NCBI GenBank assembly: GCA_028278035.1
Contig: JANQFC010000026.1
Span: 82,327 to 146,326 of the forward strand
Source of the DNA: Chlamydiales bacterium
Lineage (GTDB): Bacteria > Chlamydiota > Chlamydiia > Chlamydiales > SM23-39
Direction of reading: 5' to 3'
DNA length: 64,000 bases
Below are positions 43,511 through 52,437 of this stretch, one piece after another. Within the stretch, counting starts at the first letter, position 1, and the number at the start of each line of letters is the position of its first letter. The notes under the pieces were generated by a model. It saw only the letters and a list, made by a program, of their open reading frames with translations, ran no database searches and had not been told where the DNA came from. The position numbers were made by a program, and so were the translations under genes.

Positions 43511-44394
43511 CCGGGATATAAAGGCTTTAAGTTTATCCTTTCTAAAAGTGAGTTAGCTAAATACTTGGTATATTTATCGGTAGCCTCTTCAGAGATGCCC
43601 AAGATGTTATTTCCGATAATATGGTTTGTCCATTCAATTTCCTGGTTTGTAGCGTTTTTAAACATTTCGTATATCCAGGATGTATCATTTTCATCTATTA
43701 CTTCGGGGATAATTTTTTTGAAGATGACAACATGTAATAATTCATCTCTATTAATATATCTTATAATGTCTGTAGTACCATGCATTTTATGGCGTGATGC
43801 TAGATTATAAAAAAAATTAAAACCATTATAAAAATAAAGACCTTCTAACAAATAGTTAGCAATAAGTACTTTTTTGAAGTTGGCAGTAGATGCTTTGTCC
43901 AAAAAACTCTGAAAGATGTTTGCTATGTATTTGTTTCTTTTGAATAATGTTTCATCATCTCTCCAAAGATCGTATATGTAGTTTCTTGTCTGTTGTGGTA
44001 AAATAGACTCTATTATGTACTGATAGGATTGAGAGTGGATTGCTTCTTGGTATGTCTGTATAGCCAGTACTAAGTTTATTTCAGGTGAGGTTATATAATC
44101 GGATATATGTGGAACATTGTTTGTTTGTATGCTATCCAAGAAGATCAAAAAGCTTAAAATTCCATCGTATGCTTTTTGCTCTTCTTCAGTGAGATTTTTA
44201 TAATCATTTACATCTGATGTTAAATCCACTTTTTCAGGTATCCAAAAGTTTTCCATCATGATTCTGTAGAGCTTATTGGCCCAAGGATATTTTACATTAT
44301 TTAAATTAAAGATATTAGTGGTGTTGCCGCCAATTACCTTTCTTTCATTAATAGAGTCATTGCCGTCAGGATTAAATAATTTCTTAGCTTTCAT
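43375..44394 (-). CDS. nrdB: Ribonucleotide reductase beta subunit (class Ia/I)
   Basis: NrdB holds the diiron-radical cofactor. The start is set at MKAKKLFNPDG because AGGAG lies 5 nt ahead; the frame is open to 44412, which would overlap nrdA. The 339-residue protein has the metal-site pattern E-x2-H (QEAIHSQSYQY) with a Tyr seven residues after the Glu, the position of the radical Tyr122 of E. coli. Chlamydia trachomatis NrdB has Phe there (class Ic, Mn/Fe), so this one looks like a tyrosyl-radical enzyme. The C-terminus (SAIDGWDF) docks to NrdA and is duplicated at 41699. Confidence 0.95.
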   Translation of the reverse strand: MKAKKLFNPDGNDSINERKVIGGNTTNIFNLNNVKYPWANKLYRIMMENFWIPEKVDLTSDVNDYKNLTEEEQKAYDGILSFLIFLDSIQTNNVPHISDYITSPEINLVLAIQTYQEAIHSQSYQYIIESILPQQTRNYIYDLWRDDETLFKRNKYIANIFQSFLDKASTANFKKVLIANYLLEGLYFYNGFNFFYNLASRHKMHGTTDIIRYINRDELLHVVIFKKIIPEVIDENDTSWIYEMFKNATNQEIEWTNHIIGNNILGISEEATDKYTKYLANSLLERINLKPLYPGYTDNPYKHLEKIADTEGKGDVKANFFEATVTSYNQSSAIDGWDF

Positions 44395-44401
44395 ATATCT
44401 C

Positions 44402-46621
44402 CTAATTTGCACATGATATGCATTCTTGTTTTTCTAAAGACGAGCCGTCTTTCTGGATCGTTCTTATGTAGTATATTGTTTTAATATTTTTTTTATGAGC
44501 GTCAATCAGGCATTCATAAATATATCTGGCATTGATATTTTCCATATTTAAGTTAAATATCAATTCATAAGATATTCCTGTGTCTATCCATTTTTGGATA
44601 GATGAAATTACCTCATTTACTTTTTTGATGTCCATATGTTTATATTCTTTGTAGTACCAAAATCTGTTTTTTATATAGGGAGGGCAAACAGGCACTGCGC
44701 CTTTTGCATTTTTATCAAAGTAGAACTTTGAAAAAATAGGTAAGACTGATGCGGTACATCCCTGCACTAGTGCAGAGGATGTGTTAGGCGCTATTGCCAA
44801 TAACTGGGAATTTCTAATACCGTATTTATTTAGATCTTTTTGCAGCAAGTTCCATCTCTTTGGAGATTTACTTTGTTTTTTATATTTATTGATTCTAAAG
44901 CCTTTGTCCCACATAGAGTTTTTGTATGCTTTGTAAGCCCCTCTTTGTTTTGAAAGTTCAATAGATGCTGAAATTACCTGATAGGCAATTTCTTCAAACA
45001 GATCGGAAACTGTTGAAGATGCTTTTTCATATAACGTTTCATTTTTAGCTAAAAAGTCAGCAAGGCCCATAGCTCCTATGCCTATAGTTCTATATTTATC
45101 ATTATGGATGTTGCTTTGTTTGTCTGGATTTTCAGTCAGGTCTATAGTGTTATCTAATATTCTAACTGCAATAGAACAAATTGATTTCAACTCTTCTTTT
45201 TTTATGTTAGCTAAATTAATAGAAACCAAGTTGCAGGTGTGTATTTCCTTATTAGCTAATACATTGCTAAAAGACTCCATACAAAGATTTCCTCCAGGAA
45301 TATAACCTTCGTGTGAGTTAGGATTGTCTTTATTTGCAATGTCTTTAAAAAATAAATAAGGCATGCCTGTTTCTATTTGCGTTTTCATAATTTGCTTGAA
45401 AAGGTTTTTTGCATTTATTGTTTTTACAAGTGTAAGTTTATTATCTTTATAGGCCTCAACGCATTTTAAATAGGCATTTTCAAAGTTTTTGCCCCAAAGG
45501 GTAGTAAGATCTATGTTAAGGTAAGTTTTTACTTCATATGGATCAAATAGATGCCAGGTTTTATTTTCTTGTACATACTTCATGTAAAGATCAGGAATTA
45601 CTATTTGAGGAAAAATATCGTATGCTTTTCTTCTTTGGTCGCCGTTTTCTGTTTGGAGTTCTAAAAAATCTTCAATGTCTAAATGCCATATATCCAAAGA
45701 GGTTGTTACTGCGCCCGCTCTTTTACCCATTTGATTCACGGCTACCGCCGTATCGTTTATAATCTTTATCCATGGAATAATGCCTCCTGAAGCATTTTTG
45801 TTTTTAGATACCCAAGATCCCTTTGCCCTTACTTTTGATAAATTAACACCGACTCCTCCTCCGTTTTTTGATATCTTGGCTATTTGTTTTACTGTATCGA
45901 AAATAGAATGAATATCATCATCTACAGATATTATGAAACAAGAAGAGAGATTGCCTTTTTTTCTTCTTAGATTTAACAATATTGGAGTGGCAAGTGACAG
46001 TTTTCTATCTGCTAAAATGTTGTAAAATTCTTGTACGTGTTTTAGCCTGTTGTTTTTTTCATTTACGGCCAGTAAAAGAGCAATTGTTAAATAAGCTTCT
46101 TGCGGAAGCTCGTTTTCTATTAGATATCTGTTTGTCAGCAGGACCATTCCTGCATAGTCGTAGTCTAGGTCTTTTTTTATATTTAGAAACTTAGCGGCTT
46201 TTTTTATTTCTTCCAAAGTATATAGATCTAGGATTTTTGGATCATATAGTTTTTTTTCGACCATGTGTTGTATGTGCGTTGTATAATCAGAGTATAAATA
46301 GCCTCTTTTTTTCTGTTTGCTTTTCCAGGTGTTCATCATTAACAACCTGCCTGCGGCTATTCTCCAGTCAGGTTCTTGTATATTGGTAAGGGCTAATGCA
46401 TGGTAGATCAGATTTTTTTGGATAGCAGATGTTTTTATTTTGTCTTTAAATATTATATCGATGGATGCTTCCAGCTTAAGGGGATTGACATCTAAGTTTT
46501 CTGTTGCCCAGGCTATTACCTGTTTGACTTTGTTGATATTAAACCTGGATATTTTACCGTTTCTTTTTATGACTTTTTTTAACTGCAGAGCTTGTTTATT
46601 TGATGTTTTTACAGTTGACAT
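44402..46621 (-). CDS. nrdA: Ribonucleotide reductase alpha subunit (class Ia/I)
   Basis: The 739-residue large subunit reduces ribonucleotides to deoxyribonucleotides. An ATP-cone allosteric domain covers about residues 13-100, then the barrel core. The catalytic half has SCFIISVDD (first active-site Cys), NLCMES and HTCNLVSINLANI (radical cysteine region). The C-terminal CISC is the re-reduction pair. AGAGGT precedes the ATG, nrdB starts 7 nt after its stop, and two NrdR boxes lie upstream. The gene order nrdA-nrdB matches Chlamydia. Confidence 0.96.
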   Translation of the reverse strand: MSTVKTSNKQALQLKKVIKRNGKISRFNINKVKQVIAWATENLDVNPLKLEASIDIIFKDKIKTSAIQKNLIYHALALTNIQEPDWRIAAGRLLMMNTWKSKQKKRGYLYSDYTTHIQHMVEKKLYDPKILDLYTLEEIKKAAKFLNIKKDLDYDYAGMVLLTNRYLIENELPQEAYLTIALLLAVNEKNNRLKHVQEFYNILADRKLSLATPILLNLRRKKGNLSSCFIISVDDDIHSIFDTVKQIAKISKNGGGVGVNLSKVRAKGSWVSKNKNASGGIIPWIKIINDTAVAVNQMGKRAGAVTTSLDIWHLDIEDFLELQTENGDQRRKAYDIFPQIVIPDLYMKYVQENKTWHLFDPYEVKTYLNIDLTTLWGKNFENAYLKCVEAYKDNKLTLVKTINAKNLFKQIMKTQIETGMPYLFFKDIANKDNPNSHEGYIPGGNLCMESFSNVLANKEIHTCNLVSINLANIKKEELKSICSIAVRILDNTIDLTENPDKQSNIHNDKYRTIGIGAMGLADFLAKNETLYEKASSTVSDLFEEIAYQVISASIELSKQRGAYKAYKNSMWDKGFRINKYKKQSKSPKRWNLLQKDLNKYGIRNSQLLAIAPNTSSALVQGCTASVLPIFSKFYFDKNAKGAVPVCPPYIKNRFWYYKEYKHMDIKKVNEVISSIQKWIDTGISYELIFNLNMENINARYIYECLIDAHKKNIKTIYYIRTIQKDGSSLEKQECISCAN

Positions 46622-46692
46622 ATGACCTCTGGTTATTTTTTATTATCTAAGCCGGATGTTAGTAAATTTAAATAAATATTACAATACATCAA

Positions 46693-46740
46693 ATACAATA
46701 TATTGTGAAATTGAGTTGTTTTTATTACTATATATTGATT
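46693..46740 (-). promoter_or_regulatory. Pair of NrdR boxes upstream of nrdAB
   Basis: Two 16-bp sites match the NrdR consensus acaCwAtATaTwGtgt: ATACAATATATTGTGA (46693-46708) and TTACTATATATTGATT (46725-46740). Their starts are 32 bp apart, three helical turns, the spacing seen in known NrdR operators. They lie about 70-120 bp before the nrdA start. NrdR with ATP/dATP would repress the operon when deoxynucleotides are plentiful, as shown for nrdAB in Chlamydia and other bacteria. The second site is less perfect than the first. Confidence 0.82.
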
Positions 46741-46867
46741 TTTGGTGTTGGTTTTCAAGGTTTTAAATTTTCGGCGTTTATCAAAATTTAACATAAAAAG
46801 TTTGCATAAAATGTTTATCTGAATATCATTTTGTGATTTTTTTGAAATTTAAAAAAAGGAAAATTAT

Positions 46868-47686
46868 ATGGCAACAGAAGTGAATTTTAAAAATCCATCT
46901 GTCTTTTCTAGTGTTATCAATACTGCAAAAAATGCGGCAAAAGGCGCTTTTTTAGGAGCGGGGGTAGTGACTGCTATTACTCCTTTACTTTATATAAAAA
47001 ATAGACTGCAGACAGAACAAAAAGTAGTGCCTGCTCATTTAATGAGAGGGGCTCCTCTTTTAGCCTTAAATATTGTGCCTCAAACGGCTGTTGCAATATC
47101 TGTTAATGAACTTATGAAGAGAGGATTTAAAGAAGAAAAATTAACTTCTGCTCAAAAAGCTGTAGCTGCGATGACAGCGGGAGCTTTTGCGGGAGCTGTT
47201 TCAGCCCCTATGGAGTTTGTTGTGCAGAATTATCAAAATAGTTGGAGAAGTTCTTTGTTAAAAACAGCTCAAGCTGCTTGGAAAGAAGAAGGTGTCTTTT
47301 CTTTTACGAGAGGATCTTCAGCATTGGCTGTAAGGGAAGCGATGTATGCAGGCGGATATTTGGTATTAGCCGGAAGTATTAAAGACAAGGTGCAAAAAAA
47401 GGTTAAAAGTGAAGTAGGGGCCACTGTGATCGGCGCTGCATTTTCTGGGCTTATTGTAGGAGCAATAACTAATATTCCGGATGTCTTTAGGGCGAATAAA
47501 CAATGGCTTGAAAGGAATTGGGGATATATTGATGCTTGCAAACAGTTAAAAATTCGGCAGTTTATGTCCGGAGTGTCTTCTAGGTCAACTGCAGTTGTTA
47601 TAGCAAATTTAATAATGGTCTACGGGACTCAAACGGATTTTTCAAAATTATGGCAAAATTTAAAAACTCAAGCTTCGATTGAATAA
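46868..47686 (+). CDS. Mitochondrial carrier family-like protein
   Basis: The 272-residue protein shows the threefold layout of eukaryotic mitochondrial carriers. Repeat 1 has P39-LLYIKNRLQ, repeat 2 P114-MEFVVQNYQ, and repeat 3 a degenerate P204-DVFRANKQ. The linking motif EGVFSFTRGSSALAVR (about 141-156) matches the EG-x3-F-x-RG-x6-R pattern. Gly/Ala-rich helices precede each proline. Bacterial members are rare; Legionella LncP is a secreted one that enters mitochondria. AAAGGA precedes the ATG. It may be a host-targeted effector or a nucleotide carrier in the bacterial membrane. Confidence 0.78.
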   Translation: MATEVNFKNPSVFSSVINTAKNAAKGAFLGAGVVTAITPLLYIKNRLQTEQKVVPAHLMRGAPLLALNIVPQTAVAISVNELMKRGFKEEKLTSAQKAVAAMTAGAFAGAVSAPMEFVVQNYQNSWRSSLLKTAQAAWKEEGVFSFTRGSSALAVREAMYAGGYLVLAGSIKDKVQKKVKSEVGATVIGAAFSGLIVGAITNIPDVFRANKQWLERNWGYIDACKQLKIRQFMSGVSSRSTAVVIANLIMVYGTQTDFSKLWQNLKTQASIE

Positions 47687-47771
47687 ATAAAAAAATATAA
47701 TAAAAATAATTTGAAAAAAAGGAATACTTGGTTATGCTGTGCCGCACAAAAATAAACCAAGGAATTTTATT

Positions 47772-48794
47772 ATGACAGCTTTAGCAAGGGTAAAAGAGCG
47801 TTGGCAGCAGGCTACTCAAGATATTAGGCAAGTTGCACAGGAATTTGCACAGGAATTATGCCATGCAGTAAAGAGCGATAATACGAGAGAGTTAAAAAGG
47901 CTTTTAACAGATGACACTAGCAGAGGAATGAATAAATTCCGGGGGAGTATTAATTATTCCCAATTATTAATTTTAGCGATAAAAAATAACAACACACAAA
48001 CTTTAAATCAATTATTAGAGCATATAAACATTACAGATATTCCTCTTATAAAAGTAGAAGGTAACTCTGATGCATTAACTCTTTTTAATGTTTTAGATGA
48101 GGCGTTAGCAAAGGGACCCGCTTTTTTTATACCAATAATAGAAAAAACACCTTTAAAAGATTTTTTTCAAGATCCTACTATTGCAGGATTTGAAATAGAA
48201 AAAGGTAAAAAAATAATAGCAGACATTTTATGTAGAGCTATTACACATCAAACGATTGAAGGGTTTGATTTTTTTTGGCAACTTCCTTGTTTGGGAGATA
48301 TTCCGCTATGCTCTCCAGATCCGAGAAATCATTATAATTTATTTTCTTTGTTAACAATTGCTTCACAAACGGAATTAGATAAAGCAGTTATTAATAATAT
48401 TACTACTAAAATTTTAGAAAAATGTAAAACAAAAACAACTAATTTGAATGATAGAGAAATAAGAAAAATTCAACGTTTATTCGATTCAATCCTTAAATCA
48501 AGAAATTATAATTTTTTACAAAGTTTTTTAGAGGTGTTTGGTCAATATGTTCCTATGAGAGGGGGCTTTTTAAGTTTGACTAAAGCAGTGGAAAGATTAC
48601 AAAGATTGCCGAATATGTTAATGGTATTGAACGCCTATATCAAAACAAGAAATATCCAAGCAAGAAGAACCCCGCTGTCTTTTAGAAATATTTCAAAAAC
48701 ATTATGTCCTGTACCTGTGACATTTACTATTTTATCAATAGCTGCCGCTGCATTAGGTTACTTTATTAGCTGTTATGTCAATGATTATAAATAA
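47772..48794 (+). CDS. Ankyrin-like helical repeat protein with C-terminal membrane anchor
   Basis: The start is placed at ATG 47772 (MTALARVKERW), behind AAGGA; an upstream GTG at 47739 is less likely. The 340-residue protein contains helical repeats that resemble weak ankyrin units (LCHAVKSDNTRELKRLLTDD, LLILAIKNNNTQTLNQLLE). One hydrophobic helix near the C-terminus (ILSIAAAALGYFISCYV) and a short tail follow. A tail-anchored, protein-binding product is inferred. Its position beside the carrier and cassette genes supports an accessory role. Confidence 0.6.
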   Translation: MTALARVKERWQQATQDIRQVAQEFAQELCHAVKSDNTRELKRLLTDDTSRGMNKFRGSINYSQLLILAIKNNNTQTLNQLLEHINITDIPLIKVEGNSDALTLFNVLDEALAKGPAFFIPIIEKTPLKDFFQDPTIAGFEIEKGKKIIADILCRAITHQTIEGFDFFWQLPCLGDIPLCSPDPRNHYNLFSLLTIASQTELDKAVINNITTKILEKCKTKTTNLNDREIRKIQRLFDSILKSRNYNFLQSFLEVFGQYVPMRGGFLSLTKAVERLQRLPNMLMVLNAYIKTRNIQARRTPLSFRNISKTLCPVPVTFTILSIAAAALGYFISCYVNDYK

Positions 48795-48865
48795 AATTAA
48801 TTGACTAAATATTGTTTTGTTTTTATGGTTTTAAACTTTTTAATAAATATAAATGAAGGTTTTAT

Positions 48866-49195
48866 ATGAGCTTTGTTGCAATAGATGGAGCAAATTCAGC
48901 AAATTCGTTTTGCATAAAGTTTGTGTGTATCGCAAAAAGCTGTTTTAATAACTTCAACTGTTTCTGCTATTACTACAGTTGGTTTTTATATAACAAGTAT
49001 CACAGCGAAAAACCGGTAGAAGTTCTGCAGGTGGACACTATTGAGGAAGATTTTGAAGAAGAAGCTGTAGTGGAAGATGTGCCTCAAGGATTATGTGGAT
49101 ATTTTCAGACATATGTAAAACCTTATCTAACCCATGTTATTGCTGCTGCAACTTTTATTGTGATGGCTGCAGGAAAAAGAAGACTAATATCATAA
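48866..49195 (+). CDS. Cassette module A, copy 3, with two compensating frameshifts
   Basis: The 109-residue frame starts at an ATG behind AAGG. Its end (EEDFEEEAVVEDVPQGLCGY then FQTYVKPYL and a helix) resembles module A at 41974. Between about 48925 and 49010 the frame used gives an odd Cys/Asn/Tyr-rich stretch. The next frame instead encodes SQKAVLITSTVSAITTVGFY, a proper membrane helix like that of copy 1 (SQPVIFSIIGSIGIVV). One shift lies near the GTGTGT run and the other at an A-run near 49002. The gene is therefore damaged in its membrane segment or mis-sequenced. Confidence 0.55.
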   Translation: MSFVAIDGANSANSFCIKFVCIAKSCFNNFNCFCYYYSWFLYNKYHSEKPVEVLQVDTIEEDFEEEAVVEDVPQGLCGYFQTYVKPYLTHVIAAATFIVMAAGKRRLIS

Positions 49196-49210
49196 AAAGG
49201 AGATGAGAAA

Positions 49211-49546
49211 ATGGCTATTAGAGAAATTTCTCAAGGTAATAAAGATATGTATTGGGATATTGCAGCTTTAGGAATAGAAGAATTTCTGCCTGCTGTTTGC
49301 GGATATATTAATGGCAGTTTATTAATCTCGCAAGCAGCTAAAATCACTAAATTTTTAAAAGCTATAGGTTTTGTGATGAGCTCTAATTTTATAATTGGAA
49401 CGGGAATTGCTTTTTCATTTTATATGATAGCTCATTCTGCAAAAAATATTGTTAATTACTGGCAAGGTAAAGAATTAGACAATCATTTAAACATGGAAAT
49501 AGCTAAAAAGATAAATATGATTGCTAGCTTAATTATACTTTTATAA
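49211..49546 (+). CDS. Cassette module B, copy 3: small membrane protein (111 aa)
   Basis: This paralogue of the genes at 42427 and 42980 shares SQAAKITKFLKAIGFVMSSN, a hydrophobic helix and the AKNIVNYW end. AAGGAGATG gives a strong ribosome site. It follows module A copy 3 by 15 nt, as in the other locus, so the two-gene unit is conserved across about 6 kb. The gene ends 2 nt from the convergent M16 protease gene. Confidence 0.65.
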   Translation: MAIREISQGNKDMYWDIAALGIEEFLPAVCGYINGSLLISQAAKITKFLKAIGFVMSSNFIIGTGIAFSFYMIAHSAKNIVNYWQGKELDNHLNMEIAKKINMIASLIILL

Positions 49547-49548
49547 CG

Positions 49549-52437
49549 CTATTTTGCTACATACTGGTTTTGTTTTAAAAATTCATCGGACGTTACTTCT
49601 TGGTAAGTCAGTTTTTTGGTATTTGCTATTTCTCCTTCAAAAAGCAGGGCCAGCCTTTTCTTGTTCGTTTTGGATAATGTATCGTTTGCAAAGACCAAGA
49701 ATTCTTGATATGTCAGATCGTTTAAGCTGTTAATTCTTTTGTTTATAAGCTCAAAGTCTTCATTATATTCAAAAGCAAACGTATAGAGCCTGTCTGTCAT
49801 TTCATTCAAGTTTTTAGGAGGTGTTTGTAAAAGGGTAATTATATTTTTCTTGATAGTTTCAAATCTGTTTTCAGGGATATTTATTTCCAGGTCTTGGATG
49901 TAGTTTTCTAAAAAGATCTCAAAACGTGATATCAGATCTTTTGGAGAATGAGAGTTAGACTGTACTCCAAAATATTGAAAAAGAGTTTTTTCTTTTTCCA
50001 GATCAGATGCGTGTGCCATATATGCTGTTTTTTGATGAGAGCGGAGCTCTGTAAAAAATGCTTCTCTAAGAGCGCTTCCTATGATATTTTGAGCTGCTCT
50101 ATTTTTGAAACTATAGTCTCCCTGCTCTATTACCAAGACAGCGCCTGTTCCTTTGATAGAAGAGTTTTTCTGGATCATAAAAGGTCCTGTTGACATGGAG
50201 AGGATCTCTTTTTGGGGAATTTCATTTTTGTAAAATGGAGATTTGCCGATTGTGTCTTTAATATCTAAAAATATACTTTCGGCTTCTTTTATTGTTATAT
50301 TGCCTGATATAAAAGATTCTAAGAATATTTTTGTGAAAATTTCATTTTTAAATGCTTGAAAGTCCGAATAAGATATTTTTTTAAGGGCGTTATATTTTTG
50401 TTTGGCCAAGAGATTGGAAGGGGTTAAATAGTAGCTCATATATTCGTTAGCTTGATATAGAGGAAGCATTTTTTGGTGATTTTCATACGTTTTTAAAAGG
50501 TAGTTTTTATAAAGATTGAATTTGTCTGATGGAACATCTAAAGTTTTAATGGTTTTTAGAGTTTCTTCTATAAGCAGATATGCTTTTTCGCTGTAGCCTG
50601 ATATTGCAAAATCAAAGCTGTAGGTCTTGGAAAAGATATTGGCTGACAATCCGGCATCTTCTGCTGCATTTAACATAGGTTCTAGATTTTCTAAAAGAGC
50701 TTTTGTGTAAAGATCTTTTAATACTACGGCTTTTGCATCTTTTGTAAAAATTGGATCTTTAATAGAAAAATGCATTGCTATTTCCGGCACTTTATAAATA
50801 TTGTCTTTTGCGTAGTAGATATTGGCAAAATCGTTAGATACTATTTTTTTAGGGTCTGCAAACGTTGGGTCTGTTTTTTGTGTTTGAATTATTTGCAGAT
50901 TAGTTGGAATAAAAGGATTGGGATCTGGGATTTTTATGTTTGAGTTTAAAGGAGTATCTTCTAAGTTTTTAACTAAGTTTTTCGAAAGATCTTGAATTGT
51001 ATATTCCGCCTGCATCCATTTTTCTTTTTTGTTGGGATATATTTTTGTTTTTTGAGGATTTGCCTGGATATAGAACATACAGTTTTGATAATTGATCTCT
51101 GATAGCGCCTGCTGTATTTTTTGCGGATCGTATTGAGATGCTAGTGTTGTATATTGAGGATAGGTAGATATATCCTCGTCCATTAGCTTTGTGGTTTGAT
51201 CTATGATGAATGCAAATGCTTCTTCATGAACTTGGTATTCGTAATTTAATTTTGCCATTGAGTTCATTTCTTGAAAGAGATAGAAAGGGATATTTGATTG
51301 TTTTAAGTTGTTAATAGCCTCAAAGCATCTTTGTATTATTGTATCTTTATTTTGCAGACCTTTGTCTGTTAGTTCCACTTCTATTGTGAATATTATGTGT
51401 TCTGTTCCTAATTTTTCTGTTTCCGCTTTTAGATTTTCTGCTAAGTTTTCTTTTTTTAAGTTTTCTAAAAGAGAGCTTTTTTGACCTCTATTGATTGCAT
51501 AGGATATCAGCTCTACAGATTTTGTTGTGTCTTTTGCAAAGCTTTTGTCTAATTCAAATTCCAAAGAGAGGGTTTGGAGGTTTCTGATAGGCTTAATATA
51601 GACAATTTTGCCTAAAGTGTTTTGAGAAAACAGTTTTTCATCTGTTTGAAAAGCATCCCTTCCTTTATTTTGTATTTTAGAGAATTTTTCTACGGCCATT
51701 TGTGTAAGCTCTTCTGTCGAGAGAGGAGAATAGATAACAAGGGTCATTAAATTTGCGCTGTAATGTTTTTCCCACCAGTCTTGTAGTGCCTGAGGTGGTA
51801 TTCCTCCTAGAGTTTTAGAGTTTCCGGTAGAGAATTTTTTGTTCGGATGGCGCTGATTGCCGATTTCTTTGGTAATCATATATCTGCGCCAGTTATCAGC
51901 TTCAATATTCTTGGAATGTTCCTGGTCTACTGCAAATAATTCTCTTGCTACATCGTCAGTATTAAAAGATGGTGATATAAAAAAATAAGATAATCTATCC
52001 AGGCCTTCTGCAAAATAGTCGTTATTTATTGAAAACATGTAAACTGTTCTATCATGTGCTGTAAAAGCATTCGGAGTGCCTCCGTGATCCCACATGAAGC
52101 GGAAATATTCAGCTTCATCAGGATATTTAGTAGATCCTTTGAATAACATGTGTTCGCAAAAGTGTGCCATTCCGGGATAATTATCCGGATCTTCCCAATG
52201 ACCGACCATTACGCCAAGAGCAGCGGCTGACTGGTCTGCATTTTTGTCGGATATAATTAGTACTTTCAACCCGTTATTTAATCTAAGTTTTTTTATTTGC
52301 CGGTTTTGCAAATAAGGGTTTTGTATTTGAAGGGTATTTTTATCGTCAATTTTTTGATAAGCTTCTTTTAGATCAGCTGCGTTGATTTGCAAAAAGGTTA
52401 GTATAAAAAAAAATAGGCTTGTTAAAGAAGCTTTCAT
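49549..52437 (-). CDS. M16 insulinase/pitrilysin-like zinc protease
   Basis: The 962-residue protein has a signal peptide (about 1-20) and the inverted zinc motif HFCEH near residue 91, with the third Glu about 75 residues later in the E-L-F-A-V-D-Q-E-H region. Four M16 domains fill the length, as in pitrilysin; the second half lacks the zinc motif, as usual. It should degrade peptides in the periplasm. It is the last gene of an operon with plsB and rng, and its start overlaps the plsB stop by one base. Chlamydia CT806-CT808 has the same order. Confidence 0.93.
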   Translation of the reverse strand: MKASLTSLFFFILTFLQINAADLKEAYQKIDDKNTLQIQNPYLQNRQIKKLRLNNGLKVLIISDKNADQSAAALGVMVGHWEDPDNYPGMAHFCEHMLFKGSTKYPDEAEYFRFMWDHGGTPNAFTAHDRTVYMFSINNDYFAEGLDRLSYFFISPSFNTDDVARELFAVDQEHSKNIEADNWRRYMITKEIGNQRHPNKKFSTGNSKTLGGIPPQALQDWWEKHYSANLMTLVIYSPLSTEELTQMAVEKFSKIQNKGRDAFQTDEKLFSQNTLGKIVYIKPIRNLQTLSLEFELDKSFAKDTTKSVELISYAINRGQKSSLLENLKKENLAENLKAETEKLGTEHIIFTIEVELTDKGLQNKDTIIQRCFEAINNLKQSNIPFYLFQEMNSMAKLNYEYQVHEEAFAFIIDQTTKLMDEDISTYPQYTTLASQYDPQKIQQALSEINYQNCMFYIQANPQKTKIYPNKKEKWMQAEYTIQDLSKNLVKNLEDTPLNSNIKIPDPNPFIPTNLQIIQTQKTDPTFADPKKIVSNDFANIYYAKDNIYKVPEIAMHFSIKDPIFTKDAKAVVLKDLYTKALLENLEPMLNAAEDAGLSANIFSKTYSFDFAISGYSEKAYLLIEETLKTIKTLDVPSDKFNLYKNYLLKTYENHQKMLPLYQANEYMSYYLTPSNLLAKQKYNALKKISYSDFQAFKNEIFTKIFLESFISGNITIKEAESIFLDIKDTIGKSPFYKNEIPQKEILSMSTGPFMIQKNSSIKGTGAVLVIEQGDYSFKNRAAQNIIGSALREAFFTELRSHQKTAYMAHASDLEKEKTLFQYFGVQSNSHSPKDLISRFEIFLENYIQDLEINIPENRFETIKKNIITLLQTPPKNLNEMTDRLYTFAFEYNEDFELINKRINSLNDLTYQEFLVFANDTLSKTNKKRLALLFEGEIANTKKLTYQEVTSDEFLKQNQYVAK

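Noticed and set aside
47269..47541. Minus-strand frame inside the mitochondrial-carrier-like gene
   Set aside because: It is fully contained in a gene with strong family motifs and has no independent support.
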